From the NCBI GenBank assembly GCA_009760855.2, contig WPIO01000018.1, positions 4,939,501 through 5,003,500 of the forward strand: a stretch of 64,000 nt of DNA. Direction: 5' to 3'. Below, piece by piece: positions 1 to 10,987 of this stretch; position 1 is the stretch's first letter, and each line of letters starts with the position of its first letter. Position numbers and translations under genes: made by a program. Source of the DNA: Cristatella mucedo (taxonomy: Eukaryota; Bryozoa; Phylactolaemata; Cristatellidae). The notes beneath the pieces were generated by a model. The model did not search any database, was not told where the DNA came from, and saw nothing but the letters and a program-made list of their open reading frames with translations.

Positions 1-235
1 CCCAGTGATTCGTCCTTGATGTGCTTATGTGTGCTGACACTGTGCATGCATGTCACTAACCACATTTGCATGCTGACCCTGTGCATGTCATCCCTAACCA
101 TGTTATTCATGCTGTTTCTCAAGCATGATATTACTCACCATTCAATCGCGTTTCCCTTTGCAGCAAATGTGAAGCGCCTAGAAAGAGATTGAGTTCTCTG
201 AGGGCGCTTTATCAAGTGCATTATTATAATTATTA
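1..235 (+). mobile_element. LINE family A, 3' end (3' UTR and tail)
   Basis: The first bases are the last codons and stop (TGA at 6-8) of a LINE ORF whose body lies outside the window; the rest is its 3' UTR. It ends in a tail with the core AAGCGCCTAGAAAGAGATTG, then GAGGGCGCTTTATCAAGTGC and an ATT-rich end. The same UTR is found inverted at about 24.65-24.90 kb and 51.59-51.83 kb, and shorter tails at 32.45, 58.97 and 60.24 kb. Family A is a CR1/L2-like non-LTR element, judged from the ORF ends at 24.9 and 48.1 kb. The boundary comes from comparison between these copies. Confidence 0.8.
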
Positions 236-430
236 CGCGCTCTGTGCTACGGGCGAGCCACGTACTTGAATTAGTGGTTAGATTACACAAATTCTAGATA
301 GTGTAAGCGGTTCCTGAATTATAGCGTTTGGGAATCCTAATCCGTGGTTTAAAAATCAGGCGCTTAGTTGGTGCACAACTCTGCAGCTAGGCTCGTCTGT
401 CGCGAGCGTCGCAGTCGCCACATCTATATA
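236..430. other. Intergenic DNA with a short LINE reverse-transcriptase relic
   Basis: Positions 366-421 on the plus strand read [17 protein letters not shown]. This resembles the conserved VQNSAARLV block near the C-terminus of CR1/L2-type LINE ORF2 proteins. A similar block is seen near 59.45 kb. The relic is cut off by the following (TA)n. Nothing else is recognised here. Confidence 0.5.
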
Positions 431-1211
<781 letters not shown>

Positions 1212-1290
1212 TAGGTAAGTTCTGAGTAAGTGCTTAGGTAAGTTCTGATTAACTGCTTACGCAAGTTCTGAGTAAGTGCTTCCGTAAGTT
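1212..1290. repeat. 23-bp tandem repeat, about four units
   Basis: Units of the type TAGGTAAGTTCTGAGTAAGTG recur at 1212, 1235, 1258 and, partially, 1281, with a few substitutions between units. Each unit contains GTAAGT, which looks like a splice donor, but no exon context is present. Confidence 0.8.
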
Positions 1291-1499
1291 GGGAGCGTTT
1301 TGTTACTGTACGTGCGATTGCTATTTCATCAATCACGACTCGTGTACCCCTAATTGACTCTTGCGGCAGGTCGTCGTAATCCAGGTATGATTAAAAGCGA
1401 CCTAGACTTCACTTAATATTAATATTAACATAATTCAGTTGTATAGCTTGTATTCTCCTTCGGGAATACTTCTACCCAGGTAGCACAGCGGCACCCCAG

Positions 1500-1572
1500 C
1501 TGCACATTTGCCGTGGGGCTCGAGCCCATGACCATGACCGCCATAGAAAGGCGAGCGCATCTGGCGAGTTTA
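1500..1572 (-). mobile_element. SINE1 head fragment (tRNA-derived)
   Basis: Read on the minus strand this contains a B-box-like ATGGGCTCGAGCCCC and an A-box region GCGCTCGCC. It matches the head of SINE1 copies at 25.49 and 60.08 kb. The LINE-like tail is absent, so the copy is truncated or diverged. Confidence 0.5.
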
Positions 1573-2440
1573 TCTACAAATATACGTACAGATATGTGTA
1601 TGTGCACCTGTATATACGCACGCCCGCTGGAATGCAATGCTCATAATAAATGCCTGCACACGTTGGCGCAGTAATTTGCCAATACAGAGCTACCGAACGC
1701 CATGCGACCACGGGACGGAGAAAAATTATTTCGCGTCCGGCGGGTAGCGCTTGCACAGCGCTCCCCATTTCGCTTGCCCGGCGCTCCGCCAACGCGAGCC
1801 GAACGAGACTTTCGCACTTTCCTGCGCCATGTTTCGAGCGCCATGCTCCAAGCAGCATTCGCTTTGAACACGTTTGTACTGCCGTAATTCGGGAAGTTAT
1901 GCAAGTAAACCTCGTTGTCGGTTCGCTTGCGAGCATTCCTGCGGGGCATTCGAAGCCTCGAAAAGAAGAGAAGCATAGCCAACCAAGTTTGCACATTCAG
2001 GGACGAACGTGATCACGTGGTCACTCGGTCCCGCGGCCATGCCGACTGCGCCACCACGACGCCGACCAAGTGTGCACATTCAGTGATGACCCAAGAAGTG
2101 GTGACGTATGGAAGTCGTCGGGGTAAGATTTAACACTAATTGTAAAACATGAATGTGGCCGCCGAAGAGAACTACTGCACATCTCTTTAAGGGTACTTTA
2201 CACGCGAATCAGCAAGAAATGCTCACGTGGTCACTCGGTCCCGCGGCCGCGCCGACTAAGCCACCACGACGCCGACCACGCCGACTTAAATGTATTTCAA
2301 TTTCTTTGCCTCGTAAGTCGTGTGCTCTACGAGACCTTGGCGATGTAGTATTAACGATGGTCCTTAATTAAAAAAGAATTGTTATATTGACAGCTCGTGT
2401 CCTTCCTTTTACTTGGCCACAAACATTTGTTGAAACTTCT
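1573..2440. other. No gene recognised; contains a dispersed direct duplication
   Basis: Two copies of a segment of about 60 bp, beginning TCACGTGGTCACTCGGTCCC, lie at about 2013-2070 and 2223-2280, roughly 210 bp apart and differing at a few sites. Several overlapping open frames of 60-140 codons cover 1574-2012 on both strands. None has a recognisable domain, and GC-rich sequence alone can account for them. Confidence 0.5.
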
Positions 2441-3340
2441 CAAACCAGAAATAAACCTTGTGGCAAGATGTTGTTCAACCGTCGTCGTTAGCAAGGCACT
2501 TTCTTATAGCATTACCACTTGTAACTTGCCTTGCAAACACGGTATGGTTAGGTTTAATTTACAATTAAAGCATGCAACTAGCTTTTAGGTTGAGAACATC
2601 TAATGGTCAGTTACGCTTTAGCTCCATACGGTACGTTTAAGAGCTTTTACTGTTGCCAACGTCTGAATTCCTCTTTATCCAAATGAAAAGCCTAAGGTTT
2701 TTTCGGGCTTTATGTAAGAAAAGGAGCGTATTTAATGCATGAGCAAGATGAACCATAGATTCGCGTAAAAGAGCGCAACCTCCGATGACAGCACAAATTA
2801 GCGATGTCGACTCGTCAGTTTCCACTGCCATTCGTTTGACTGCCGCACTCAGACGCACCGCCAGCACAAGGGCGTCCTCTAGCGACTCGACGACTTGAAA
2901 TGATAGGAACCATGGGCAAGCGGCCCATTTGAAGCTCTTTGCCATCGGTGCTCGTGCGCGAGGCAGCCACGGCTGTGGAGTTGGTTGTACTTTAAATGCT
3001 GACTGGCTTGCGTTTCGCGGACGAGATCGTTAAAATAGGGCTCGCAGCAGAATGCCGCCGCCAACGATCGCCTAGATCGCACAGACGCCTGCTGCCCTGC
3101 GCTGGCCCTGTAGAATTTGTTGTCAAAACACTTTTGGTGGGATAACTAATGAGTGGTGCAGGTTATCAAAGCTAGTGAGACAATCCACCTGTTCGCGGCT
3201 GCTTACAAGGTCAGGTACGTTGGCTTTGCGACCGCAGCAACTGCAGACGAAATAGACAAAGCTCGCTAGCGTATACATAAAAAGCTGTAGGTATAAAGTA
3301 AATAACCGAACAAATTCCAAATAAGCAGAAGTGTACACAT
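2441..3340. other. No gene recognised
   Basis: Single-copy-looking sequence without a recognisable coding frame, RNA gene or repeat. The longest frame (2637-2945 on the minus strand) has no domain I can identify. Confidence 0.5.
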
Positions 3341-3387
<47 letters not shown>

Positions 3388-3391
3388 GAGA
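3341..3391. repeat. (GA)n(ACAG)n microsatellite
   Basis: A short GA run followed by about ten GACA units. Confidence 0.95.
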
Positions 3392-3769
3392 AATGCTCGT
3401 TTGCACTTTTTCTGCTCAAGCATTTTTCTCAACATTTCCGCGCCAACCAACGGCACTTGGCTGTAACTGCGCTATGCAGGACACAAGTGCAGATATACCA
3501 TTATTTTTACCATTTAAAATTGTTTCATAAAAATATAGTTGCATGCTGCGATACTCGGGTATTGGCTAAGCGGGCAATTATCGCCCATCGGAGTAAGCTA
3601 CGCGAAAGACCAGGCCGACCGGACCAAGTGCAGTTTCGGAGTTACAGCGGATAGTTCCTCTGCCCTTGAACCACCGATCGGCTGCACAGTTCCGTATCCC
3701 ACGAAATTCCGTATCCCATGTAAAATGAAGCTGATTCTAAAGCCGATATTACAGTGAAGCTGATTTGTC

Positions 3770-3960
3770 AGCCTCGTTTATGTAGCAGCAGAAGAGTGTG
3801 AGTTCGGCTAGCGCCCCTTTAACAGAAGGTAATAAAGAATAGCCTGCCACAGCACTCGAGCCCGCGACCTGGGTAGTGAAATGCGAGCATCTTGCCCCAG
3901 GTAAGCTTGGACCCAGGTAAGCACCGACGCTACGTGTGCTCACAGCTCCAGCTCCTGAGA
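3770..3960 (-). mobile_element. SINE2 copy (tRNA-derived), diverged
   Basis: On the plus strand this starts with a tail-like GTAGCAGCAGAAGAGTGTG and continues to GCACTCGAGCCCGCGACCTG, the reverse complement of a tRNA B box. The order (tail, middle, tRNA head in reverse) is the same as in the SINE2 copies at 45.7 and 53.9 kb. The A-box end is diverged. Confidence 0.6.
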
Positions 3961-4084
3961 GTTGAGCCGATTTGCAAGACGCAAGTGACAAGGTCTCCAT
4001 GCTGCGTCGATGGCCTTATGTGCATAGGCTGCCTGGCAGCTGTCGTAGAAAACTTCGTGATACAAAGATAAGAGCTAGAAGAAA

Positions 4085-4165
4085 AGAGCTGAAAAGATTG
4101 ACCACTGCAAGACTCGAACTCAAGACCACAGTCGTGAAGAGGGAGCGCCTTCGCCTCCTGGGCGA
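4085..4165 (-). mobile_element. tRNA-derived SINE head fragment
   Basis: Positions 4100-4160 read ACTCGAACTCAAGACC and then GAGCGCCTTCGCCTCCTGGG. This is the reverse complement of a tRNA-like B box and A box at the spacing seen in SINE2 heads. It directly abuts a LINE-B 3' end. Confidence 0.5.
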
Positions 4166-4167
4166 AG

Positions 4168-4433
4168 ACCCGCGGTTAAGCCGACTATGGCACATATTTT
4201 TCAGCGGTCCTGAACTGCTACTTCTATGCTACTCACTACCTCAACTGCTCGCCTGACTCTGCTATGCTTCCCACTTTCTCTTTGTTTCGTGAGACGAAGT
4301 CTTTTGGCTACCGAATGCGTACAGAAAGCCGCTTAGGCTGTGAGTGCGCTACACAAAACTCTCCTGCATAACACCCACATGGCCTTTATGACTTTGTGGA
4401 GTTACTGACGGAGATACATTACATTACATTAAG
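4168..4433 (+). mobile_element. LINE family B, 3' end
   Basis: About 265 bp aligns by eye with 59590-59845: both share GACTATGGCACAT near the start, a GCTACCGAATGC segment, then CTCCTGC(A/G)TAACACCCAC and a GACTTTGTGGAG-like motif, ending here in repeated ACATT. The last part also recurs at 8900-8966. The ACATT/ATTAC tail differs from the tail of LINE family A. The coding part is not recognisable here. Confidence 0.6.
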
Positions 4434-5065
4434 CTGTACGCCTGGTACAGCTGTACAGCTCCCTCCGCTAAACAAGTGGCTGCCGTCAGCTTCCGACACC
4501 TGCGATTGGCCTACCTTGGACCGACTACGGCCGTTGAACCGGAATCCTCGTGCAGCGACGTTTGAAAGTTCTTGCAATACCTATCCACTAATCAATCACG
4601 ACCCCGTCTGGAGGCGATCAAATATCCAGACAAACTACTGCTCATCAAACGCGTGCGACAGCCGGCGGCCGCGCCTCGACTGCACCGGCGCAGCCGCCAC
4701 AGAGCGTGCGACATCGGCGCTGCCGCCGGGCCGAGCGGGCCGGTCCACGCTCGCGGTCTGGCCATTCGACTGCGGCTTTTTCTCTGACGCTCGCGCGGTT
4801 AAATAGGGCTGCTTCTTGCTTTTTCGGCTAGCGAACGAGGCCCGCGCCACCGAAATGCGAGCGGGTGTCGTTCGCAGCGCCGCCGGCCATCGCACCCGAC
4901 AGCGCTGGTTGCCGTATGTGCCCACCTGTGCAGCCGCCGCCGACGCCTTGCAACGTCAGCCAATAAAGTCGGTGCGGACGAGACGAGAGGGCTTCGGACG
5001 AGACGAAGATCCCCCTCCTGGAAGTCCCTCCACCCGCAGGCCCGCAGCCTCGCAACTCGATCGCC
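4434..5065. other. GC-rich sequence, no gene recognised
   Basis: CpG-rich DNA between about 4640 and 5060. Several frames are open on both strands, as expected at this composition, but none shows a domain. It lies directly upstream of a SINE head. Confidence 0.5.
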
Positions 5066-5150
5066 CGATCGCTTGATTAGCTCAGCGGGCAAGGTGCTCG
5101 CTCTCAACGATCCGGGTCGCGGGTTCGAGTCGTGCTGCAGCGGCGATCTT
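5066..5150 (+). mobile_element. tRNA-derived SINE head (SINE2-like)
   Basis: A-box region TTAGCTCAGCGGGCAAGGTG and B box GCGGGTTCGAGTCGTGC are well preserved at tRNA-like spacing. The acceptor stem does not pair cleanly, and the sequence runs on into non-tRNA DNA beginning GGCGATCTTTAAGCG. The same arrangement follows the head at 29.93 kb. This is a SINE head and not a tRNA gene. Confidence 0.65.
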
Positions 5151-6290
5151 TAAGCGCCTCCAGTGCAACCGGGATAATAGACGCCAAAGCTCATCTGCCA
5201 CTTTATAAATGAGATCAGGTTTTATCGGCCAGCTTTCACCTTTACTTTACTTCGACAGGCTATGCGGCCTGACGAATTACCTTGATTTTACTTTTCCTCT
5301 GTCTCGCGCGCACCCTAGCGGACTGCCCGCGCGTCGCCATCTTTCTTCCGGTGCTAGGAGCCGGGTCGACTAAACTAGAAAGCGGGCAAGAAAACGCGAA
5401 AGCGACGTGGCCTTCGGGAGCCGTCGCTGGTGTCGTTTGCCAGTTGGGCACAATAACTAGCGAAGAGAAATAGCGAGCCTTTTGAGAGACGTTTGAAGAC
5501 GTTCACTCTACCGAAAACTGACGTATATTCCTGGAGGTTCGTGTCAGGCGTTCGTGCCAGGCCGTCTTTGGTGCGCAATGACAGTGTTCCTGTCGACGTC
5601 ATTCCTGTCGACCTTAGCTTCGCACGCTGCAGCTCGCCCGCACTCGAAATGCCACCGGGTTTTTCAAGGCCATGACCCTGGCCAAATCCCTCTCCAACAA
5701 TTTTCCCGTCTCTAGTACAAGACTTAAGTGCCAGATTAAAATGCGCAGAAAATCGCGAATCTCCTCGAAAATCGCGCCGCGACGCGTCGACGCCGCTTTT
5801 CGAGCGAAGCTATGGCCGGATATTTCTCGACTTGTAGGGCAAGTCCCAGATTCGCTTACGTAAGCAGTCTTTGCCGTGGCAGCAACCCACGTAACTTGGA
5901 GGAGGCATAAGAAAATCGGAAGTAAGAAATTTGCTCCTCCCGTGGAAAGATTACCTCCCCCTCAAGCTGACCTGAGGGCGAAAGTCTGCGAGGGCGATTT
6001 TCGGCCAACCCCTCCGACAAAAATGCAAAAGAATAATTGCACAGCCACATACTGTGCACGTGAACCTTGAAACCTGGAACCATTGGAACCTTTTTGCTTG
6101 CTGCAACGTTCGCGAGGGCGCTCGTGGGCTCTTGCGACGCTCAAGAGTCAATAGCCGCCCTTCAGTGACCTTCACCTTCATTCGACGTGCCACCTGGCAG
6201 CTAGTCGAAGTGAAATACATAACGGCAAGCAGTGCTGGCGATGCAGCAGCACTAGCGATATCGATATAGACATGGTATTATTCATTAATA
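5151..6290. other. No gene recognised
   Basis: No coding frame with a recognisable domain on either strand and no tandem repeat. The first 90 bp may be the body of the preceding SINE. Confidence 0.5.
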
Positions 6291-6420
6291 ATTGGCCCAG
6301 TGGTTAAGGTGCTCGCCCCAACCACGGTCTGGCCGCGGTCGTGGACTCGTGCCCCGCGGCACATGTGAGGCGCCTGAATACAGATCAAGTTCTCTTAGGG
6401 CGCTATATAAATTATATATA
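6291..6420 (+). mobile_element. SINE1 copy, full length
   Basis: Head: CAGTGGTTAAGGTGCTCGCC (A-box region) and GTGGACTCGTGCCCC (B-box region). Tail: GTGAGGCGCCTGAATACAG followed by GGGCGCTATATAAAT, ending in an AT-rich run. The tail matches the 3' end of LINE family A apart from a few changes. It is the same element as at 25491-25624. Confidence 0.8.
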
Positions 6421-7083
6421 AGTATATTTTTTACTTTTATAAGACATTTGCTTAGCACCGCAAGACAACGAAATCTCTTTCAGGCATCTCATTCCGTATA
6501 CTTTCCGTATTATGCGCTATACGCGCTATAAGCGAAGCATGTCCATTAGTTAGGAATAACTTGCACAGCGTCAGCACGTGTGCCTAAGTGTGCAAAGGAC
6601 AGCACAAGGACCAAGCAAGTGCAGTAAGGAACAGCGTATGTCTTTATCTTCTTTTTAGATTCCGTCGAGTCAGAGGATGTCGCCCCGGCAGTGATGGGGA
6701 GGGACCTCCGTGCGAGAACGGTAGCATGAGAACTAAAGGCACGGTCTCCGCAGAATTTGAGACCGGTTTGAGGCGCAGCTAAGCGACTTGAGTCAGAAGA
6801 GCGAGAGGTACGATGCCTCGCCTGGCTGGGGAGTGGATCTGCTAGGTAGCCTGGAGCCCGAGAATGAAGAGACCTGAAGAATGAAGAGAGAATGAAGAGG
6901 CAGAGAAGGAGTTTTGTTTCTCTTCGGGTGCTGATGGAGAAACAAACGCTGTCGCGAAAAAGAGAAGCTTTGCTCTGCGAAGATGAAGACAGCCACCACT
7001 TGAACTAGTGGGATTGCCAGCGCTACCTACCGCATGAGAAGAAGATACGGAATCTACTGCAATTTCCCAAGTGCTGACCATGA
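6421..7083. other. No gene recognised
   Basis: Positions 6860-6910 are purine-rich with repeated GAATGAAGAG-like words. No coding frame with a recognisable domain was found. Confidence 0.5.
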
Positions 7084-7140
7084 ATGAAGTTCGCCCATCG
7101 CAGGATTCGAATCCACAACCCTGAAACCAGTTTTTCTTCG
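7084..7140 (-). mobile_element. Possible SINE2 head remnant
   Basis: Plus-strand GCAGGATTCGAATCCACAAC is the reverse complement of a tRNA B box, as in SINE2 copies at 36.2 and 45.7 kb. The A box is not clear, so the assignment is tentative. Confidence 0.4.
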
Positions 7141-7293
7141 CTCGGTTCAAAACTCTGCCGCGACCCGCAGAGTTTTCGCGACAGGTGGCGTCAGCTGCGG
7201 GGGCAGACGGCGGAAACCCAAAGCTCGAGCGGGTCCACTTTATTTTTATCAGGAGTTCTAAGCTTTTTTTGCTTACAGTCAGTGCAAAACTCT

Positions 7294-7349
<56 letters not shown>

Positions 7350-7350
7350 T
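7294..7350. repeat. (CCG)n microsatellite, about 56 bp
   Basis: An uninterrupted CCG/GCC run, followed by TTCCGGCAGAGTTTTGCACC. It is the shortest of four long CCG tracts in the window. Confidence 0.97.
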
Positions 7351-7844
7351 TCCGGCAGAGTTTTGCACCAAGTGTAAGCGCCCTATTGCAAAGCCTAAAA
7401 ACCAGCTATCGAAACGGGACATGTCACAAATGTATGGATCAACTTGGATGCGGTATCCCTGTCTAAGCGGGCGTGAATTTGTGTAATGCTGCGCAGCCGA
7501 AAATCGTAGCCGTCTTGCTGGTGGAGCTGAAGTGGTAATTTGCAGCAGGGCACCTAGATTTCGTGCAGATGCTACAGGATATATGCTGGCCGAGCCCATT
7601 TTGAAGGTTGTGCTTTCCATAATCTGGCTACAAATAGGTGATAGCACTCTGATCCCACTAAAAGAGCCACTCTGCGTGTGTAGCTCAGCAGCGAGCAGCC
7701 ACATTTCTTCGAAGAAATGTCAAATTAGGAAACGCATATTGAAAGGTCCATAAATCTTGTCTACTAGGGTAGAAAAACGACATCGCGAGCGACATTCTTG
7801 CTCTGGCACACTCAGACCCCTTTTTGAAATGTTTACTCTTCATG

Positions 7845-7955
7845 CTTCCTTTCGTACCTCCACCTTTGTTTACGCTTCCTTTCGTACCTCCACCTTTGTT
7901 TACGCTTCCTTTCGTACCTCCACCTTTGTTTACGCTTCCTTTCGTACCTCCACCC
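7845..7955. repeat. 30-bp tandem repeat, about 3.7 units
   Basis: Unit beginning CTTCCTTTCGTACCTCCACC and ending TTTGTTTACG, repeated head to tail with near identity. It is multiple-of-three in length, so frames stay open across it. Confidence 0.92.
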
Positions 7956-7974
7956 CCTTACTCTCAAGTCGATT

Positions 7975-8085
7975 GGCCACTAACCAAACTCAAATCCTTT
8001 GGAAACGGTGCTTTCACTTCATATGCTCTCTCGCAGGAAGTGGAAGGAAGTGGAACTCGCTACCGACATCCGCCGCTCCGCCGAG
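7975..8085 (+). mobile_element. LINE-A ORF relic (C-terminal part)
   Basis: The translation, with frame changes, contains RLATNQT, then a TSYALSQ-like piece and WNSLPT. This is the order seen near the C-terminus of the LINE-A ORF at 47.98-48.10 kb. It is short and degenerate, with no tail. Confidence 0.5.
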
Positions 8086-8099
8086 GTAAGCCGCAGAGC

Positions 8100-8730
8100 C
8101 GTAAGCAATGCTGTGGCATTTAAGGGGTAATTGCGCGCTACGCGTAGGTATTCTCAGGCTTGACGGCAAAGGAAAAGTAAAGGATAGTTAGCAATCCAGC
8201 TGCTCATCGCAGCACGCTAAGCACGACAGTTATTTGCTTTTGCACGCCTGCCTAAGCACGATACCGCACGGTGCCCATCAGTCGTCGGCTATCGATTCGC
8301 TTTCGCCAAACTGTGAACTGCATCTCGATAGAGATACGTCGGGCGCTTAGGGCACTTTGCAAATGACTTATTATTACTTTATTATTATTATTTGTACATT
8401 ATTTTTATTACATTTCTTATAATATATTAACATTACTTAATAGTTATTGCGACAGCCCTAGAGACTATTGGCGGCTTGCGAATCGTGACCTATAGCAGCT
8501 GGACGATGAAGCCGCAATGGCTCGTTTAGGGAGTATCGCTTGACGTCTTTGAGGGACGTACGGGAGTGGAACTGCGCATGCGGGGCGCACGCGCATACGC
8601 TTTCTGCCTTCTGCGGCTTTTTCTCGAATAAATAGTTTTACGTAAGTACGGACGCCGCGACTTGTTATCAGTGTAAAGCGGGTGCACTCGATTGCCGCCT
8701 TGCGATAAGTAACGCAAAGGTTGCTGATCG
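8100..8730. other. No gene recognised
   Basis: Includes an AT-rich patch of ATT-type words at 8368-8445. No coding frame or RNA gene is supported. Confidence 0.5.
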
Positions 8731-8734
8731 AGCT

Positions 8735-8880
8735 AGCGGCATTGATGTAGCGGCAGAAGAGCTATTCCCACCTTAATGGCTACTATCACCGCTTGCAGCT
8801 GGCCATAACGGATTGCCAGCTGCCGGTCTCGAACCAGCGAGCCGTTGGGTCGAGAAGTGCGAGCCAATCACTCTTTTTCG
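8735..8880 (-). mobile_element. SINE2 copy
   Basis: Plus-strand order: tail motif GTAGCGGCAGAAGAGCTATT, middle ACCGCTTGCAGCTGG, then GGTCTCGAACCAGCGAGCC (reverse B box) and a GTGCGAGCCAA end. It matches the minus-strand SINE2 copies at 45.7, 53.9 and 54.3 kb. Confidence 0.65.
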
Positions 8881-8894
8881 TTTAGACGGAGGGG

Positions 8895-8966
8895 GCGGCT
8901 TTCCTGCGTAACACCCACATGGTCTTTATGACTTTGTGGAGTTACTGATGGAGATACATTACATTT
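8895..8966 (+). mobile_element. LINE family B tail fragment
   Basis: TCCTGCGTAACACCCACATG, then GACTTTGTGGAGTTACTGAT and ACATTACATT, nearly identical to the end of 4168-4433. The copy is 5'-truncated to about 70 bp, which is typical of LINE insertions. Confidence 0.7.
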
Positions 8967-10830
8967 GCTACGGTCGACGCACCTGCGCGTATCGTCTGCA
9001 GCAGCAGCAGCAGCGGCATCTTCGACGACTCGCTGTAGCAGCCGCTCGCTTCGAGGCTCCTGCTCCACCAGTTATCTCCACTCGAGCGTCTGCGAGGAGG
9101 ACTGCGCAGCCGCAGGGCTGTTTTGTAATCTAGTTCAGAGGGTTGCATTCGCCACAGAATTGACGCAGATCCCGACCAGCCGAGCCACCTGCCCAGCAGC
9201 TAAGCTCCGATCAGCAGTTCGGAATTTGTTTTTTCGCAGATCCCTTCGGCTACCGAGTGCCCAACATAAATTATCTACCATCAGCTGTCCCGCCGCCGCG
9301 CGAGGCGGCCAGCGGCTCGTGAGCGTAAAAGGAAAGCCGTCAGCAGCTGAAATAAAAGATGGAGGGCTGCTCGAGCAAGCTACGGCAAGCTCAGGACGCT
9401 AGGGGGCGCTATAAATAGTACCCGGCCAGACACAGAGAGTGGATTATTAAGCCTGAGGATGGATTATAATCCAGGACTTCAAATGTGTAGTCAGCCACGA
9501 TTAAACCGAGGAGAGGAACCTACCTTGACTTTTCCAGAGGTAGTCATGAATAAGAAGGTTAAGTGGGTCGTTGGGTGACAGAGCAGACTTTCTGACATGA
9601 CTTTCAGGGTTCAGGGTTTACGGGTCAAGCGAGGTTTAAGCGATCGGAGCCGCTGAACGCAATGCCGGGCCGCAGCCCGAGGAGAGCTGTGAGCAAAAGT
9701 TTGTGAAATCGCAGACCTTGTGATTTACGCTCCAACGACCGACCTTCCAAGGTACTAGTCTTTGCGGGAGCCTTAGTGCGATCGTTTACGCCAGGATGTA
9801 CGCCCAGCTCAGGAGCGATTCTTATAGATGCGCAGGCACTCGGGTGCCGTGGCTCAGGGTCCAGCTGTCTTTGATTCGATCAACCGTGCATGGATTCTGG
9901 TTTTAATAGCAGAACGAGCGAGGGCCCACATAATGCAGGTCGTGTCTGTTGGTTGTCGAACACTCAGCAGTGAGTGGTCACGGTCTGTAGCCGACAGCGG
10001 GACTCGCTGGCTTGCTGCAACCACTGCAACTGCTGTGCCCCACTCTTCCATCTAGGTGGTGTTCATCAATTGCCAACAGCCTCTCCGATCCTCAATCAAA
10101 TTGCAGGTCCAGCTGCCTGTCCTGCGAGTGAGGCTCACTCTGATCGTTATTAACTTTGTCCACAGCAGCAGCAGCATCGGTTGGCTAGTCCCCTTCAGTC
10201 GCAACTGTACAGCGCCCTAGCATGTTTTCACTGACATCGCATGCAAGCTGCTAATAGCCAACGGTCAGAGAGCTTTGAATTCTTCATCGCAAGGTATCTA
10301 CGAGTGGCTTCAAACATATCAGGCTTCTAGCATTCTCTGCGCATCTAAGCATCTCTGCAGCATCCCAAGCAAGTACCCCATCACGAGGGCTGCTTGAGAT
10401 TCGGCCATTATAAAGTAGCAGCCTGAGACTGGTGCGCGGGACGATGACGCACGGCTTCGGGAACACCGCCGAAAGAATGCGACAGCAGCTGTCATGCTGT
10501 CGTGATGTCAGCAACTGGTATTTTGCAATTGGCAAAAGTAGAATATCCGCTAAGTATGTCAACGTATGTACTTCTATTGCTCCACATCTGCACAGGCTGC
10601 CAATCTAGCATATTGTACTGTTTGTTATGTGTTAAAGACTTCATGGCTTAACCTTGCCGACTTTTTAGAGACAGCATGGAAACGAGTGTCCATCCAATGT
10701 GAGTGCAATGTAATGCATGCACTCGTCAGGCGTAGATTGACGCCATTGACTCGAAACGGTCCCAATCATGCTAACTGTACATTAGTGCCGGGCGAAAGCC
10801 ACAGCCTGCGGGCTCTGTCAAAAAATATAT
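8967..10830. other. No gene recognised
   Basis: A short (CAG)n lies at 8999-9013. A TATAAATA word at 9410-9417 is preceded by GGGGGCGC and may be a relic of a SINE1 tail. Frames such as 10284-10562 on the minus strand have no recognisable domain. Confidence 0.5.
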
Positions 10831-10831
10831 A

Positions 10832-10987
10832 TGATACATTTGTATAGCACCATAAGAGAGCTTAATCTCTATTCAGGCGATCCACGAGTGCCACGGAGCT
10901 TGAGCCCGCGATCTCGGTCATCAAATATATTCATCTTGACCTTGCTTCGAGGCGAGCGCCTTAACCACTGCGCCTAACCAGCGCCGA
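10832..10987 (-). mobile_element. SINE1 copy
   Basis: Read on the plus strand: tail (TTTGTATAGCACCATAAGAG, then CTTAATCTCTATTCAGGCG), reverse B box GAGCTTGAGCCCGCGATCTC, and reverse A box GGCGAGCGCCTTAACCACTG. It is a full head-to-tail element in minus orientation, somewhat diverged in the middle. Confidence 0.8.

Noticed and set aside
1212-1290. A series of splice donors (GTAAGT repeated)
   Set aside because: They recur because of the 23-bp tandem repeat; there are no exons.
5066-5150. A tRNA gene
   Set aside because: A and B boxes are good, but the acceptor stem does not close and the sequence continues into a SINE-like body.
9408-9420. A TATA-box promoter (GGGCGCTATAAATAG)
   Set aside because: The word resembles the GGGCGCTATATAAAT of SINE1 tails, and no gene is recognised downstream.
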